From Eubacteriales bacterium (GTDB lineage Bacteria; Bacillota; Clostridia; Lachnospirales; Lachnospiraceae), in assembly GCA_030524545.1 (NCBI GenBank), contig JAUNGM010000008.1, positions 29,632 to 93,631 of the forward strand: a DNA stretch of 64,000 bases, in the 5' to 3' direction. The number at the start of each line of letters is the position of its first letter. The stretch's first letter is position 1. Positions 53,409 to 62,731 of the stretch are shown here, piece after piece. A program made the position numbers and the translations under genes. The notes below the pieces were generated by a model. The model had not been told where the DNA came from. It did no database searches and was given only the letters and a program-made list of their open reading frames with translations.

Positions 53409-54269
53409 ATGCGGGTATTAGTAACAGGTGTAAAAGGCCAGCTTGGCCATGACGTTATGAATGAACTGGCAAAACGCGGATATGAGGGCGTAGGCGTGGA
53501 TGTGGAGGAAATGGATATCACGGACGCCGAAGCAGTAACGAGGGTAATGGAAAATGCCCATGTGGATAAGGTAGTTCACTGTGCAGCCTGGACAGCCGTG
53601 GATGCGGCAGAGGATCAGGCGGAGCTTTGCCGTAAGGTAAATGCGCTTGGCACGGAAAACATTGCCAGGATGTGCGGGAAACTGGATCTTCCCATGATCT
53701 ATCTCAGTACGGATTATGTATTTGACGGAGAGGGGACACGTCCGTGGGAGCCGGATGACCCGGTGGTAGAGCCGCTGAATGTTTACGGACAGACAAAATA
53801 TGAAGGCGAGCAGGCAGTGGAAAAGTACGCGCCGAAGCATTATATTGTCCGTATTGCCTGGGTATTCGGTGTAAACGGAAAGAATTTTATCAAGACTATG
53901 CTGAATCTGGGAAAGACCCACGACACGCTTACTGTGGTAAATGACCAGATCGGAACACCGACGTACACCTATGATCTTGCAAAGCTTCTGGTAGATATGC
54001 TGGAAAAAGAAGAATACGGCAAATACCATGTGACAAATGAGGGCGGTTTCATTTCCTGGTATGATTTTGCAAAGGAAATCTTCCTCCAGGCAGGCATGAA
54101 TGTTCAGGTGATTCCTGTAAGTTCTGAGGAATATAAGGCAAAAGCAAAACGTCCGTTTAACAGCCGGATGGAGAAGAAGAAGCTGGATGTGCATGGCTTT
54201 GACCGCCTGCCTGCCTGGCAGGATGCCCTTTCCAGATATCTGGAGGTTCTGGGGGAAAGAAAGGCTTAA
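53409..54269 (+). CDS. rfbD: dTDP-4-dehydrorhamnose reductase
   Basis: A 286-residue NADPH-dependent reductase that completes dTDP-L-rhamnose. RmlD motifs include VTGVKGQLGHDVMNEL at the start, the CAAWTAVDAAE region, LSTDYVFDGEGTRPW, the catalytic YGQTKYEGE (Tyr-x3-Lys) and RIAWVFGVNGKNFIKTML. With rfbA, rfbB and rfbC in this window the pathway is complete though spread over 19 kb. The ribosome site is CGGAGG. Three bases separate its stop from the YfhO-like gene. Confidence 0.96.
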   Translation: MRVLVTGVKGQLGHDVMNELAKRGYEGVGVDVEEMDITDAEAVTRVMENAHVDKVVHCAAWTAVDAAEDQAELCRKVNALGTENIARMCGKLDLPMIYLSTDYVFDGEGTRPWEPDDPVVEPLNVYGQTKYEGEQAVEKYAPKHYIVRIAWVFGVNGKNFIKTMLNLGKTHDTLTVVNDQIGTPTYTYDLAKLLVDMLEKEEYGKYHVTNEGGFISWYDFAKEIFLQAGMNVQVIPVSSEEYKAKAKRPFNSRMEKKKLDVHGFDRLPAWQDALSRYLEVLGERKA

Positions 54270-54272
54270 GGA

Positions 54273-56765
54273 ATGAAGGGAATAAAACGGAAGATACGGA
54301 CTTTGGCAAGAGACCCCGAAGTCATTTCCCAGATCCTGCTCGCAGCCGCATTGCTGGCCAGCTGCTTCATCCTGTTTTGGAATTATCTGTTTGGTGACGA
54401 ACTGATGGTATACTACGGCATCGGAAATGACACTCTGCAGCAGTACACCATGCACTATGCGGGAATCATTAATCATCTCCGCAATGGAAGCTTTTCCTTC
54501 TGGGATTTTACCAATGGATTCGGGATAAATCTTTATGGGCTGAATTTGTTTGATCCGACCCTGATCCTGCTGTATGCTGTCGGCGTAGTTCTGGGGCCTG
54601 CACATATGCTGATTTATTTAAGCTGGGTTCAGGTACTGCGGATTCTGGCTGCCGGCTGGATCTTTTACCGATATCTGATGAAGTTTCCGTTCGGCAGGCA
54701 GACCAGATTTGCTGCGGCGTATATTTACGGGCTGAACGGGTATCTTCTGGTATGGGGGCAGCATTACCAGTTTGGAATCGTGACCTTTTATTTCCCGCTG
54801 ATGCTGTTGTTTGCCGAGAAGTTCCTGCGCAGGGAAAAAGGCGGTGCCTTTTTTCCGGTGTCCGTATTTCTCTGTGCATCCGACAGTGTGTATTTCAGTT
54901 ATATGAGCCTGATCGGTGTGGGATTCTATCTTCTGTTCCGTGTCTGGATGATGGACGGATGGAAGATAAAGGAGAGAATCCTGCGTTTTGGTGCAGGCTG
55001 TGTACAGATCCTGCTGGGAATTGCCATGAGTGCAGGGACTTTTTTGCCGATGGCAAGTGTGCTGCTGAATGTTACTAACCGTATCAGCGAAGAGGGATCC
55101 GGAATTGCCGGATGGCTTAAAAATCTGTTTACCTTTTATGATAAAGAATATTACAACATGCTGCAGATGCGCCTGTTTTCTTCCCTTTTGGAGAATTCGG
55201 ATTATCTGATAGGCGGACCCGGAAGATGGAATTATTACGAAGCGCCTGTGCTTTTCTGCTGTACGCTGACGGTGTTCCTGGCAGTTCAGTTCCTGGCAGT
55301 CTATTGGAGAAGCGGGGCTTCCAGGCGCAGGAAAGCGGCCGTCTACACTGCAGCGGTACTTATGATTCTTTGTGTATTGATGCCCTGGGGCGGAACGATG
55401 TTCAATTCCTTTGTAGAACCGAGCCACCGTTATACGTTTGTGCTGATTCCGTTTTGGATATTAGCAGGTGTATGGATGTGGGATGAACTGAAATCAAAAG
55501 GAAGGATCTGCCGGATTGGTCTGATCCTGACAGAAGCCTTTTTGCTTTGGGTGATCTATGTGGGCTATACGCACAGCCAACTGAAGCTGTACAGGAGAAA
55601 TGCCGTTGTGCTTGGTCTGACAGGAACCGTGATGGCGCTGGGTATTGCCGTACTTGCTGCAGTGAAAGCGGGAAAGGCCCGCCGGGCAGCTATGATACTG
55701 ATGGCAGCTGCTTTAACAGTGAATGTACTTTCCGAAGGAGCGGCAGGATACAGGAACAGGCTTACTTTGCGCAAACAGGATACGGATCCGGAGGTGATGG
55801 AAGAGCTGAGAGAAGAATATACGGCTCTTGTGAATCAGTACGGAGAGATTAAGATCACTGAAATCATGGAAAGACCGCAGGATTATTTCCGTGTCATGTA
55901 TTTTCCGGAAATTCAGGAGATTGAAGAATATCTAAGAGAGATCGATCCGGAATTTTACCGTATGGAAAAGGATTACTGTACAGGTACGTGGGCAATGGAT
56001 TCCCTTGCACAGGAATATCGGGGAATCAGTACCTATAATTCTGTCATGAACGGAAATATCAGGGAGTTTGTGGATACCTGCTATCCGGAGCTGTATTATC
56101 TGGATAAAAACCATTATGTGTTCTGGCCGAATGCAGAGGATCATTGGTTTGCTGCTTTTACGGGTATCCGTTATCTTGTCTCCAGGGAACCGGATCTGGA
56201 TGCGTCCAAATACAGGCTTCTGAAGCAGTTTGATAATATCTATCTTTATGAAAATGTCTTGGAGGCGGATATTGCCAGGTTTTATGATACGGCGATTTCA
56301 GAGGAGAGCCTGAAAGAGCTTTGTTCCGGCGGGACAAGGCAGGAGCTGCTGGATCATGCCATAGCGATTGAGGATGGAACGGATGTTTCGGATATGCAGG
56401 AGTTTCGGAATCTGACGGGGGACACAGATGCAGCAGAAAAATCTTCAGTAACATTGAATAACCCGGAAAAGGATTCTTACATTACCGGAAGGGTTCAGGC
56501 ATCCTCTGACGGATACGTTCTGTTTATGATCCCTTATGAAAAGGGATGGAGCCTGTCCGTTGACGGTGAAGATACGGAGCTGATAAGGGGAGATTTAGGA
56601 TTTCTGGCATGCCGTGTGGAGGAAGGAGACCATGAACTGGAACTGACCTTCCAACCGCCGCTTCAGAGAGAGGGAATCGTGACAGCAGTCGTGTTTTGGG
56701 CAATTTACGGAATGTGGCTGGTTTGGGAACACAGAAGAAAGCGAACTGCAAATGTCCGCAGATAA
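54273..56765 (+). CDS. YfhO-family GT-C type membrane glycosyltransferase
   Basis: An 830-residue protein with about 12-13 membrane helices in residues 25-480 and a large outer domain after them, plus a last helix near 800. The first outer loop carries IGNDTLQQY, whose aspartate is placed like the catalytic residue of GT-C enzymes, and the GFGINLYGLNLFDP segment is typical of YfhO (PF09586). YfhO proteins take sugars from undecaprenyl phosphate and add them to wall or lipoteichoic acids outside the cell. This would be the last part of a three-component system with the GT2 at 37005 and the SMR pair at 39201-39906. It may also be used for GlcNAc or glucose; substrate is not proven. Confidence 0.85.
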   Translation: MKGIKRKIRTLARDPEVISQILLAAALLASCFILFWNYLFGDELMVYYGIGNDTLQQYTMHYAGIINHLRNGSFSFWDFTNGFGINLYGLNLFDPTLILLYAVGVVLGPAHMLIYLSWVQVLRILAAGWIFYRYLMKFPFGRQTRFAAAYIYGLNGYLLVWGQHYQFGIVTFYFPLMLLFAEKFLRREKGGAFFPVSVFLCASDSVYFSYMSLIGVGFYLLFRVWMMDGWKIKERILRFGAGCVQILLGIAMSAGTFLPMASVLLNVTNRISEEGSGIAGWLKNLFTFYDKEYYNMLQMRLFSSLLENSDYLIGGPGRWNYYEAPVLFCCTLTVFLAVQFLAVYWRSGASRRRKAAVYTAAVLMILCVLMPWGGTMFNSFVEPSHRYTFVLIPFWILAGVWMWDELKSKGRICRIGLILTEAFLLWVIYVGYTHSQLKLYRRNAVVLGLTGTVMALGIAVLAAVKAGKARRAAMILMAAALTVNVLSEGAAGYRNRLTLRKQDTDPEVMEELREEYTALVNQYGEIKITEIMERPQDYFRVMYFPEIQEIEEYLREIDPEFYRMEKDYCTGTWAMDSLAQEYRGISTYNSVMNGNIREFVDTCYPELYYLDKNHYVFWPNAEDHWFAAFTGIRYLVSREPDLDASKYRLLKQFDNIYLYENVLEADIARFYDTAISEESLKELCSGGTRQELLDHAIAIEDGTDVSDMQEFRNLTGDTDAAEKSSVTLNNPEKDSYITGRVQASSDGYVLFMIPYEKGWSLSVDGEDTELIRGDLGFLACRVEEGDHELELTFQPPLQREGIVTAVVFWAIYGMWLVWEHRRKRTANVRR

Positions 56766-56784
56766 CGAATATATCATACAAAAG

Positions 56785-56821
56785 AGGCAGGGAATGACCA
56801 GATGAAGGTATCCCTGCCTTT
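56785..56821. terminator. Bidirectional terminator between the YfhO-like gene and the carboxypeptidase
   Basis: aggcaggga (56785-56793) pairs exactly with tccctgcct (56811-56819) around a 17-base loop; flanked by aaaag on the left and tta/tttg on the right, so it can serve the two converging genes. Confidence 0.7.
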
Positions 56822-56841
56822 ATGTTTTGACGTTTGAATAA

Positions 56842-58110
56842 TCAGGATTTGACGATCCGGATGATCCATAAGATGAGGAGGATCAGAAGCACAAATCCGA
56901 CTCCTCCGATTACGTAATACGGAACGTATGTTTTGGAACTGGAAAGCTCCTCTGCAGCCTTCAGATTCTTTTCGCCCTGAACAGAAAGGCTGTCATCCTG
57001 TTCCTGTGCAGCCGCCACTGTGGCCGTTCCGATCGCAGTGCCGCCGAACAGATAAGTACGCCTGAGACTGCCGTCATCAGCCGGGGTGTCCTCGGATGTG
57101 ATATCGCTTTCGGAGATTCCTGAAGGAGCCACGACGGTGCCGCCGGAAGTGACGTTAAAGTCCGTTGCTCCTAAATTCAGCATCTGGAAATTATTGAACC
57201 CGTAGTCCAGTATGGCTCCGGCTTCTACTGCGGTCGTTCCCTGAGCACCCTGTAAAACTACTGCGATCAGCGTCATACCGTTGCGTTCTGCCGCACAGAC
57301 GAGAGTACTTCCGGAAGCTTCCGTATAGCCTTCCTTGCCGCCGAGACAGCCCTGATAGTAGGAGGCATTACCATTCGTGATCATGGAGAAATTACTGGTA
57401 AGTGCCCGGGTACCGCCGGAAACATTGGTGGCGGGAATGGTGTAGGAGGCTGTGGATGCAATGGTGCGGAAGGTTTCATTGCTGACGGCCGCCTTCATGA
57501 TCAGCGCCATGTCGTGTGCGGTGATATGCTGGTTTTCATCCGGAAGTCCGGTAGGGTTGGTAAAAACAGTATTGGTGCAGCCAAGCTCTGCGGCACGGGT
57601 ATTCATCTGTGCTACAAAAGCTTCTACAGAGCCGCTGATGTGCTCTGCTACCTGAAGAGCGATGTCATTGGCAGAGCCAACCATAATCGCATAAAGGCAC
57701 TGCTCCATGGTAAAGACTTCATCAAGCTGTGCGGAAATATTAACGCCGCCGTCGGTTACGCCGGAAACACCTGTTGCAGTCATGGTAACTTCATCGGTGA
57801 GCTGACTGTTCTCAAGTGCAAGCAGAGTGGTCATGATCTTTACGGCACTGCCGGGATATAAAATCTGATCCATATTTCTGGCATAGAGGATCGTATTGGT
57901 GGATTCCTCCATGACCACGGCGGCAGTGGAACTGATATCTTCTCCCTGAGGCCACCCGGGGATAGAATTGGTGGTGATGGCTGAAGCGGCGGATGTATCC
58001 TGCACTGCGTCTTCGGCAGCTTCCTCAGCGGCCATGACCGGCATCTGGAAAAACATAGAGGCGGAAATTCCCAGAGCCAGAAGGCCTGCAGTCAATTTTT
58101 TCAATTTCAT
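56842..58110 (-). CDS. D-alanyl-D-alanine carboxypeptidase-like protein with KEG in place of KTG
   Basis: A 422-residue peptidase S11 protein on the minus strand. A signal peptide ends near residue 28 (VMAA-EE). SAVK (Ser88, Lys91) and SAN (146-148) are intact, but the third motif reads GGKEGYTEASG (Lys259-Glu260-Gly261) where KTG is usual. A beta domain and a C-terminal membrane helix (about 398-418) with basic end follow. It is a paralogue of the protein at 41262-42596, with the same NSIxGWPQG segment after the signal peptide. The glutamate could alter or reduce carboxypeptidase activity or beta-lactam binding. It has its own promoter and faces the plus-strand glycan genes. Confidence 0.92.
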   Translation of the reverse strand: MKLKKLTAGLLALGISASMFFQMPVMAAEEAAEDAVQDTSAASAITTNSIPGWPQGEDISSTAAVVMEESTNTILYARNMDQILYPGSAVKIMTTLLALENSQLTDEVTMTATGVSGVTDGGVNISAQLDEVFTMEQCLYAIMVGSANDIALQVAEHISGSVEAFVAQMNTRAAELGCTNTVFTNPTGLPDENQHITAHDMALIMKAAVSNETFRTIASTASYTIPATNVSGGTRALTSNFSMITNGNASYYQGCLGGKEGYTEASGSTLVCAAERNGMTLIAVVLQGAQGTTAVEAGAILDYGFNNFQMLNLGATDFNVTSGGTVVAPSGISESDITSEDTPADDGSLRRTYLFGGTAIGTATVAAAQEQDDSLSVQGEKNLKAAEELSSSKTYVPYYVIGGVGFVLLILLILWIIRIVKS

Positions 58111-58192
58111 GGTAAATACAATCTCCTGTTTTTGTTAAAAATGAATAATATAATCTTCCTGATAAAGAGTTGTTATGACAGATAACAAGAAT

Positions 58193-58222
58193 AGTATAAC
58201 ACATTCATTCCCTTTCTTGCAA
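58193..58222 (-). promoter_or_regulatory. Sigma-A promoter of the minus-strand carboxypeptidase gene
   Basis: On minus, TTGCAA (58222-58217), 18-base spacer, TATACT (58198-58193), about 80 bases before the ATG at 58110. The rest of the divergent spacer up to 58374 is AT-rich with no gene seen. Confidence 0.65.
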
Positions 58223-58374
58223 AAAATATAGTAGAATGTTAAAATAATTTAATGATAGTGAAATAGAAGAAAGTTCGTTATCTGTATTAGAATTTACTAT
58301 GTTCTGAGTTATGATTCGTAATTTGGATTTGCCCTTCTGGGTTTTACAGGAAAAAAAGATTTGAGGTTGAAGAT

Positions 58375-60237
58375 ATGAGCAAAAATCGAAGCCTGATTGG
58401 AAAAATTGAATGGGGGCGTATGGTGAAGAAACTGTCTCCTTATACTATTAAGAAAGGAATTCTCTATCTGAAGCATTACGGGCCGAAAGAATTCTGGATC
58501 CGCCTCCATGAAAGGTTTGAACCGGAGGAGGTTCCCTACGGCCCGTGGTATGAAGCCTATGTTCCGGATGAAGAGACGCTTAAGAAGCAGCGAAGCCACA
58601 GATTTTCTTATGAACCGCTGATTAGTATTGCGGTACCTGCTTATAAGACACCGCCCGTATTTTTGAAGGAAATGATAGAATCCCTTCTGGCGCAAACCTA
58701 CGGGAACTGGGAACTCTGTATTGCAAACGGGAGTCCCGGGGAGCCGCAGATGCACAGCATTCTCCGGGAGTATGCCGCATGTGACAGCCGCATCCGTTTT
58801 CAGGATCTGGCAGAGAATCTGGGAATTGCCGGGAATACGAATGCCGCTCTGGGAATGGCGAAGGGAGAGTTTGTGGGACTTTTGGATCACGATGATCTTC
58901 TGGCACCGAATGCGTTGTATGAGGTTGTGCATGCTCTTGAAAAGGATAGAGAGATGGATGCGGTCTATACGGACGAGGATAAGGTGACGATGGAAGTAGA
59001 TGAACATTTTCAGCCTCATCTGAAGCCGGATTTTAACCTGGATCTGCTTCGGTCCAATAATTATATCTGCCATTTTTTTGTAGTGCGGCGTTCTGTGGCG
59101 GAGAAGACCGGCGGTTTCCGGAAGGAATTTGAGGGAGCACAGGATCACGATTTTATCTTCCGCTGTGTGGAGCATGCACGGAAGGTGGGGCATGTGCCGG
59201 AGATCCTGTATCACTGGAGAACTCATAAAGCCTCTACAGCGGACAACCCCGTGAGCAAAATGTATGCGTATGATGCAGGAAAACGTGCTGTTGAAGCTCA
59301 TCTGAAACGCATGGGCGTGGAGGGAACCGTAAGTCATACGCCGGATTTCGGTTTTTTCCGCGTACAGTATCCGGTTCAGGGAAAACCGATGGTTTCTGTC
59401 ATCATTCCAAACAAAGACGAGAAAGAGACGCTTGAGGCATGTCTGAAGTCTATACGTGAGAAGACGAAATATGAGAACTATGAAATTATCATTATAGAAA
59501 ATAACAGTACCACGGATGAAATTTTCCGCTATTACAGGGAACTGTCAAAGGAACCGGGAATCCGTCTGCTCCGCTGGAAAAAAGAATTTAATTATTCAGC
59601 GATCAATAACTATGGCGCGCGTATGGCGAAAGGAGAATATCTGCTGTTCCTGAACAATGATGTGACTGTGATCACGGAGGGATGGATGCAGGAAATGCTT
59701 GGGGTCTGCCAGAGACAGGAGGTAGGCGCTGTAGGTGTTAAGCTGCTTTACCCGGACAACACGATCCAGCATGCCGGATGTGTTGTGGGAATGGGAGGAA
59801 TTGCAGGACATATGTTTACGGACATGCCTGCGAATAGAACCGGCTACCTTCATAAGGCTTCGATTCTTCAGGATATGAGCGCAGTAACAGCAGCCTGTAT
59901 GATGATGAAGAAATCTGTTTTTGAGGAAGCCGGAGGTTTTACGGAGAAGCTTGCTGTGGCCTTTAATGATGTGGATCTTTGTCTGAAGGTAAATCAGGGG
60001 GGACATCTGGTGGTATATGATCCTTATGTGCAGCTTTATCATATGGAATCCAAAACAAGAGGAGCAGAAGACAGTAAAGAAAAGCTTGTACGCTTCCAGG
60101 ATGAAATCGAGTATATGCGAAGTCAGTGGATCACAATTCTGAAACACGGTGATCCCTATTATAATAAAAATCTCTCTCTGACCAAGTGGAATTATTCTCT
60201 GCGGCCTCTGCCGGGGATGGGAGAAAAGAAGAGATAA
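58375..60237 (+). CDS. Glycosyltransferase with two GT2 domains
   Basis: A 620-residue protein related to the two large transferases at 48339-53293 but with only a short N-terminal region (about 78 residues). GT2 domain 1 starts LISIAVPAYKTPPVFLK near 81 and has LLDHDDLLAPNAL and YTDEDKVT; GT2 domain 2 starts MVSVIIPNKDEKETLE near 338 with LLFLNNDVTVI and AFNDVDLCLKV. The ATG at 58375 follows TTGAGG. It heads a plus-strand run that continues into another GT2, ten bases away. Probably adds sugars to the same rhamnose-type chain. Confidence 0.88.
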   Translation: MSKNRSLIGKIEWGRMVKKLSPYTIKKGILYLKHYGPKEFWIRLHERFEPEEVPYGPWYEAYVPDEETLKKQRSHRFSYEPLISIAVPAYKTPPVFLKEMIESLLAQTYGNWELCIANGSPGEPQMHSILREYAACDSRIRFQDLAENLGIAGNTNAALGMAKGEFVGLLDHDDLLAPNALYEVVHALEKDREMDAVYTDEDKVTMEVDEHFQPHLKPDFNLDLLRSNNYICHFFVVRRSVAEKTGGFRKEFEGAQDHDFIFRCVEHARKVGHVPEILYHWRTHKASTADNPVSKMYAYDAGKRAVEAHLKRMGVEGTVSHTPDFGFFRVQYPVQGKPMVSVIIPNKDEKETLEACLKSIREKTKYENYEIIIIENNSTTDEIFRYYRELSKEPGIRLLRWKKEFNYSAINNYGARMAKGEYLLFLNNDVTVITEGWMQEMLGVCQRQEVGAVGVKLLYPDNTIQHAGCVVGMGGIAGHMFTDMPANRTGYLHKASILQDMSAVTAACMMMKKSVFEEAGGFTEKLAVAFNDVDLCLKVNQGGHLVVYDPYVQLYHMESKTRGAEDSKEKLVRFQDEIEYMRSQWITILKHGDPYYNKNLSLTKWNYSLRPLPGMGEKKR

Positions 60238-60246
60238 GGAGAAACA

Positions 60247-61203
60247 ATGGAGGAAGTATCTGTCATAATTCCGAATTATAATGGAATTGCCTATCTGGAT
60301 GGAGTTTTGAGTACTCTGGAGAGACAGACGATGAAAAATTACGAAGTGATCCTTGTGGATAATGGTTCCACAGATGGAAGCAGTGCTTTTGTCATGGCTA
60401 ATTATCCATGGGTACATCTCATTGAGCTGCCGGACAATTTTGGCTTCTGCGGAGCTGTGAATGTGGGCATTCGCGCGTCCAGGGCACCTTATGTACTGCT
60501 TCTGAATAATGATACGGAGGTGGAACCGGATTTTCTGGAGGAGATGGTTGCAGCAATCCGCAGACATAAGAAGGCTTTTTCCTGTGCAGCCAGAATGGTG
60601 CAGTTCCATGACAGAGACAAGCTGGATGATGCGGGAAATTATTACTGTGCCCTTGGCTGGTCTTATGCCAGGGGAAAGGGCAGGGACATCCATGCTTACG
60701 AAAAGGAAGAGCAGATCTTTGCCGCCTGCGGCGGAGCTGCCATATACAGGCGAAAAATTTTTGAAAAAATCGGTCTGTTTGATGAGGAGCATTTTGCCTA
60801 TCTGGAAGACACGGATGTGGGATATCGGGCCAGAATCCATGGCTTTGAAAACTGGTATGCGCCGGGAGCCATTGTCTACCATGTAGGCAGCGGAACCACA
60901 GGTTCCCGTTATAACCATTTTAAAACAAGGTATTCTTCCAGGAATAACATTTATCTGATCTATAAAAATATGCCGCTTTTTCAGATCCTGCTGAACCTGC
61001 CGTTTCTTGCAGCCGGATTTGGTGTGAAATTCCTGTTCTTTTTGACAAAAGGAATGGGGAAGGAGTATCTTGCGGGGATTAAAAATGGCTTCCAGATCAG
61101 CCGAAAAGGAAAAAAAGTGCCCTTTTCCACGGTGAATCTGCCTCATTACTGCAGGATTCAGTTAGAATTGTGGTTGAATATGATACGCCGTTTTTTTGTA
61201 TGA
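60247..61203 (+). CDS. GT2 glycosyltransferase, WbbL/rhamnosyltransferase-like
   Basis: A 318-residue single-domain transferase. It begins EEVSVIIPNYNGIAYLDGVL and carries ILVDNGSTDGS, LLLNNDTEVEPDFLEEMV and a late LEDTDVGYRARIHGFENWY, the order seen in WbbL-like rhamnosyltransferases that prime chain growth on a lipid-linked first sugar. A hydrophobic stretch near residues 245-268 may hold it to the membrane. It follows the two-domain GT by nine bases, with AAGGAG as its ribosome site. Next comes the gene for the transferase that would make the lipid-linked primer. Confidence 0.9.
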   Translation: MEEVSVIIPNYNGIAYLDGVLSTLERQTMKNYEVILVDNGSTDGSSAFVMANYPWVHLIELPDNFGFCGAVNVGIRASRAPYVLLLNNDTEVEPDFLEEMVAAIRRHKKAFSCAARMVQFHDRDKLDDAGNYYCALGWSYARGKGRDIHAYEKEEQIFAACGGAAIYRRKIFEKIGLFDEEHFAYLEDTDVGYRARIHGFENWYAPGAIVYHVGSGTTGSRYNHFKTRYSSRNNIYLIYKNMPLFQILLNLPFLAAGFGVKFLFFLTKGMGKEYLAGIKNGFQISRKGKKVPFSTVNLPHYCRIQLELWLNMIRRFFV

Positions 61204-61249
61204 ATCCGTCTTTTTCATAGAAATTTTATAAAAATAAGGAAAAGATATG

Positions 61250-61277
61250 GTTGCTTTTGAACCCCATCTATTATAAT
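61250..61277 (+). promoter_or_regulatory. Candidate promoter of the sugar-1-phosphate transferase gene
   Basis: GTTGCT/TTGCTT (61250-61256), 15-16 base spacer, TATAAT (61272-61277), about 35 bases before the TTG start. Confidence 0.5.
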
Positions 61278-61310
61278 ATAAAGGTTATGAAATAGTTGAG
61301 GTGGCAGAAA

Positions 61311-62714
61311 TTGATTAAAGACAATCAGAAAAATTTCAGTCGGCTTCATGTGCTGATTGATATCATTGTAATTGCTGTTTCGTATATTTTTGCCTGGACA
61401 CTTCGATTTATCGGCCCTTTTTCCGCAAACGCGGTAAGAGCGAGGAGTTTTGAGCAGTACATGCTTCTGCTGATCGTTATGATTCCGCTGTATCTGCTCC
61501 TCTATCAGGCATTTACGCTATACACCCCAATGCATATGCAGGGACGCAGGCTTGTGCTGTCTAATATTGTCAAGGCCAATACACTGGGACTTTTGATTAT
61601 CATTTCTGCGCTGTACATTGTGGGTGAAAGTAATCTGTCCCGTACGACCTTTTTTATTTTTTATATTGTCAATATCTGCCTTGAGTGGGGCGTGCGGATG
61701 CTGATCTTTATGGTTCTGCGGGATATGCGTAAGCGCGGCCTGAACCAGAAGCAGATGATTCTGGTGGGTTACAGCCGTGCGGCAGAAGAATACATTGACC
61801 GTATTCAGCAGAATCCTCAGTGGGGCTATGTCGTTCGGGGCATCCTGGATGATAATGTGCCCGCCGGGACATTATATAAAGGCGTGAAGGTTATAGGAAG
61901 AATTGCCAATCTTCTGGTGATCCTTCCGGCAAACAGACTGGATGAAATTGCAATTACACTGGGCCTTAGTGAATACTACCGCCTGGAGGAAATCGTGGCA
62001 CTATGTGAGAAGTCCGGAGTACACACAAAGTTTATTCCGGATTATAACAAAATTATTCCCACGAAGCCGTATACGGAAGATATTCTGGGTCTGCCGGTGA
62101 TCAATATCCGGTATGTTCCGCTAAGCAATACATTTAATGCGCTTGTGAAGCGGGTAATGGATATTATTGGTTCTATTCTGGCAATTATCGTGTCCTCACC
62201 TGTGATGCTGGCGGTATGTATTCTGATCAAGCTTACTTCGCCGGGACCTCTGATCTATAAGCAGGAGCGGGTAGGACTTCATAACAGAACTTTTTGGATG
62301 TATAAATTCCGTTCTATGGAAATCCAGCCGGAATCCCAGGAGAAGAAGGCGTGGACTGTAAAAAATGATCCGAGAGTGACACCGATCGGTAAATTTATGA
62401 GGCATACCAGTATTGATGAGTTGCCGCAGTTATTTAATATACTAAGGGGAGACATGAGCCTTGTGGGGCCAAGACCGGAGCGGCCCTTTTTTGTAGAAAA
62501 GTTCCGTGAAGAGATTCCAAGGTATATGGTAAAGCATCAGGTAAGGCCGGGACTGACCGGTTGGGCGCAGGTGAACGGTTATCGCGGAGATACCTCCATA
62601 CGTAAGAGGATTGAATGCGACCTGTATTATATTGAGAACTGGACCATCGGCTTCGATATTAAAATATTGTTCCTGACACTTTTTAAAGGTTTTATTAACA
62701 AGAATGCATATTAG
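61311..62714 (+). CDS. Undecaprenyl-phosphate sugar-1-phosphate transferase (WbaP/CpsE-like)
   Basis: A 467-residue initiating enzyme for surface glycan synthesis. Four N-terminal membrane helices (10-130) and a CoA-binding-like nucleotide domain (MILVGYSRAAEEYIDRI) come before a fifth helix and the PF02397 catalytic domain (about 275-467), starting KRVMDIIGSILAII and carrying the catalytic DELPQLFNILRGDMSLVGPRPE and RPGLTGWAQVNGYRG. It attaches the first sugar phosphate, often glucose or galactose, to undecaprenyl phosphate. The TTG at 61311 is chosen because GAGGTGG is six bases upstream; a TTG at 61296 lies before that site. Confidence 0.93.
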   Translation: MIKDNQKNFSRLHVLIDIIVIAVSYIFAWTLRFIGPFSANAVRARSFEQYMLLLIVMIPLYLLLYQAFTLYTPMHMQGRRLVLSNIVKANTLGLLIIISALYIVGESNLSRTTFFIFYIVNICLEWGVRMLIFMVLRDMRKRGLNQKQMILVGYSRAAEEYIDRIQQNPQWGYVVRGILDDNVPAGTLYKGVKVIGRIANLLVILPANRLDEIAITLGLSEYYRLEEIVALCEKSGVHTKFIPDYNKIIPTKPYTEDILGLPVINIRYVPLSNTFNALVKRVMDIIGSILAIIVSSPVMLAVCILIKLTSPGPLIYKQERVGLHNRTFWMYKFRSMEIQPESQEKKAWTVKNDPRVTPIGKFMRHTSIDELPQLFNILRGDMSLVGPRPERPFFVEKFREEIPRYMVKHQVRPGLTGWAQVNGYRGDTSIRKRIECDLYYIENWTIGFDIKILFLTLFKGFINKNAY

Positions 62715-62731
62715 AGATAAGGGGAAAGACC

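Noticed and set aside
53418-54605. Minus-strand open frame of 395 codons opposite rfbD
   Set aside because: Shadow of rfbD and the start of the YfhO-like gene; composition atypical and no domain.
59596-61146. Minus-strand open frame of 516 codons opposite two glycosyltransferase genes
   Set aside because: Antisense shadow of two well-supported GT2 genes with intact motifs; no ribosome site and no family resemblance.
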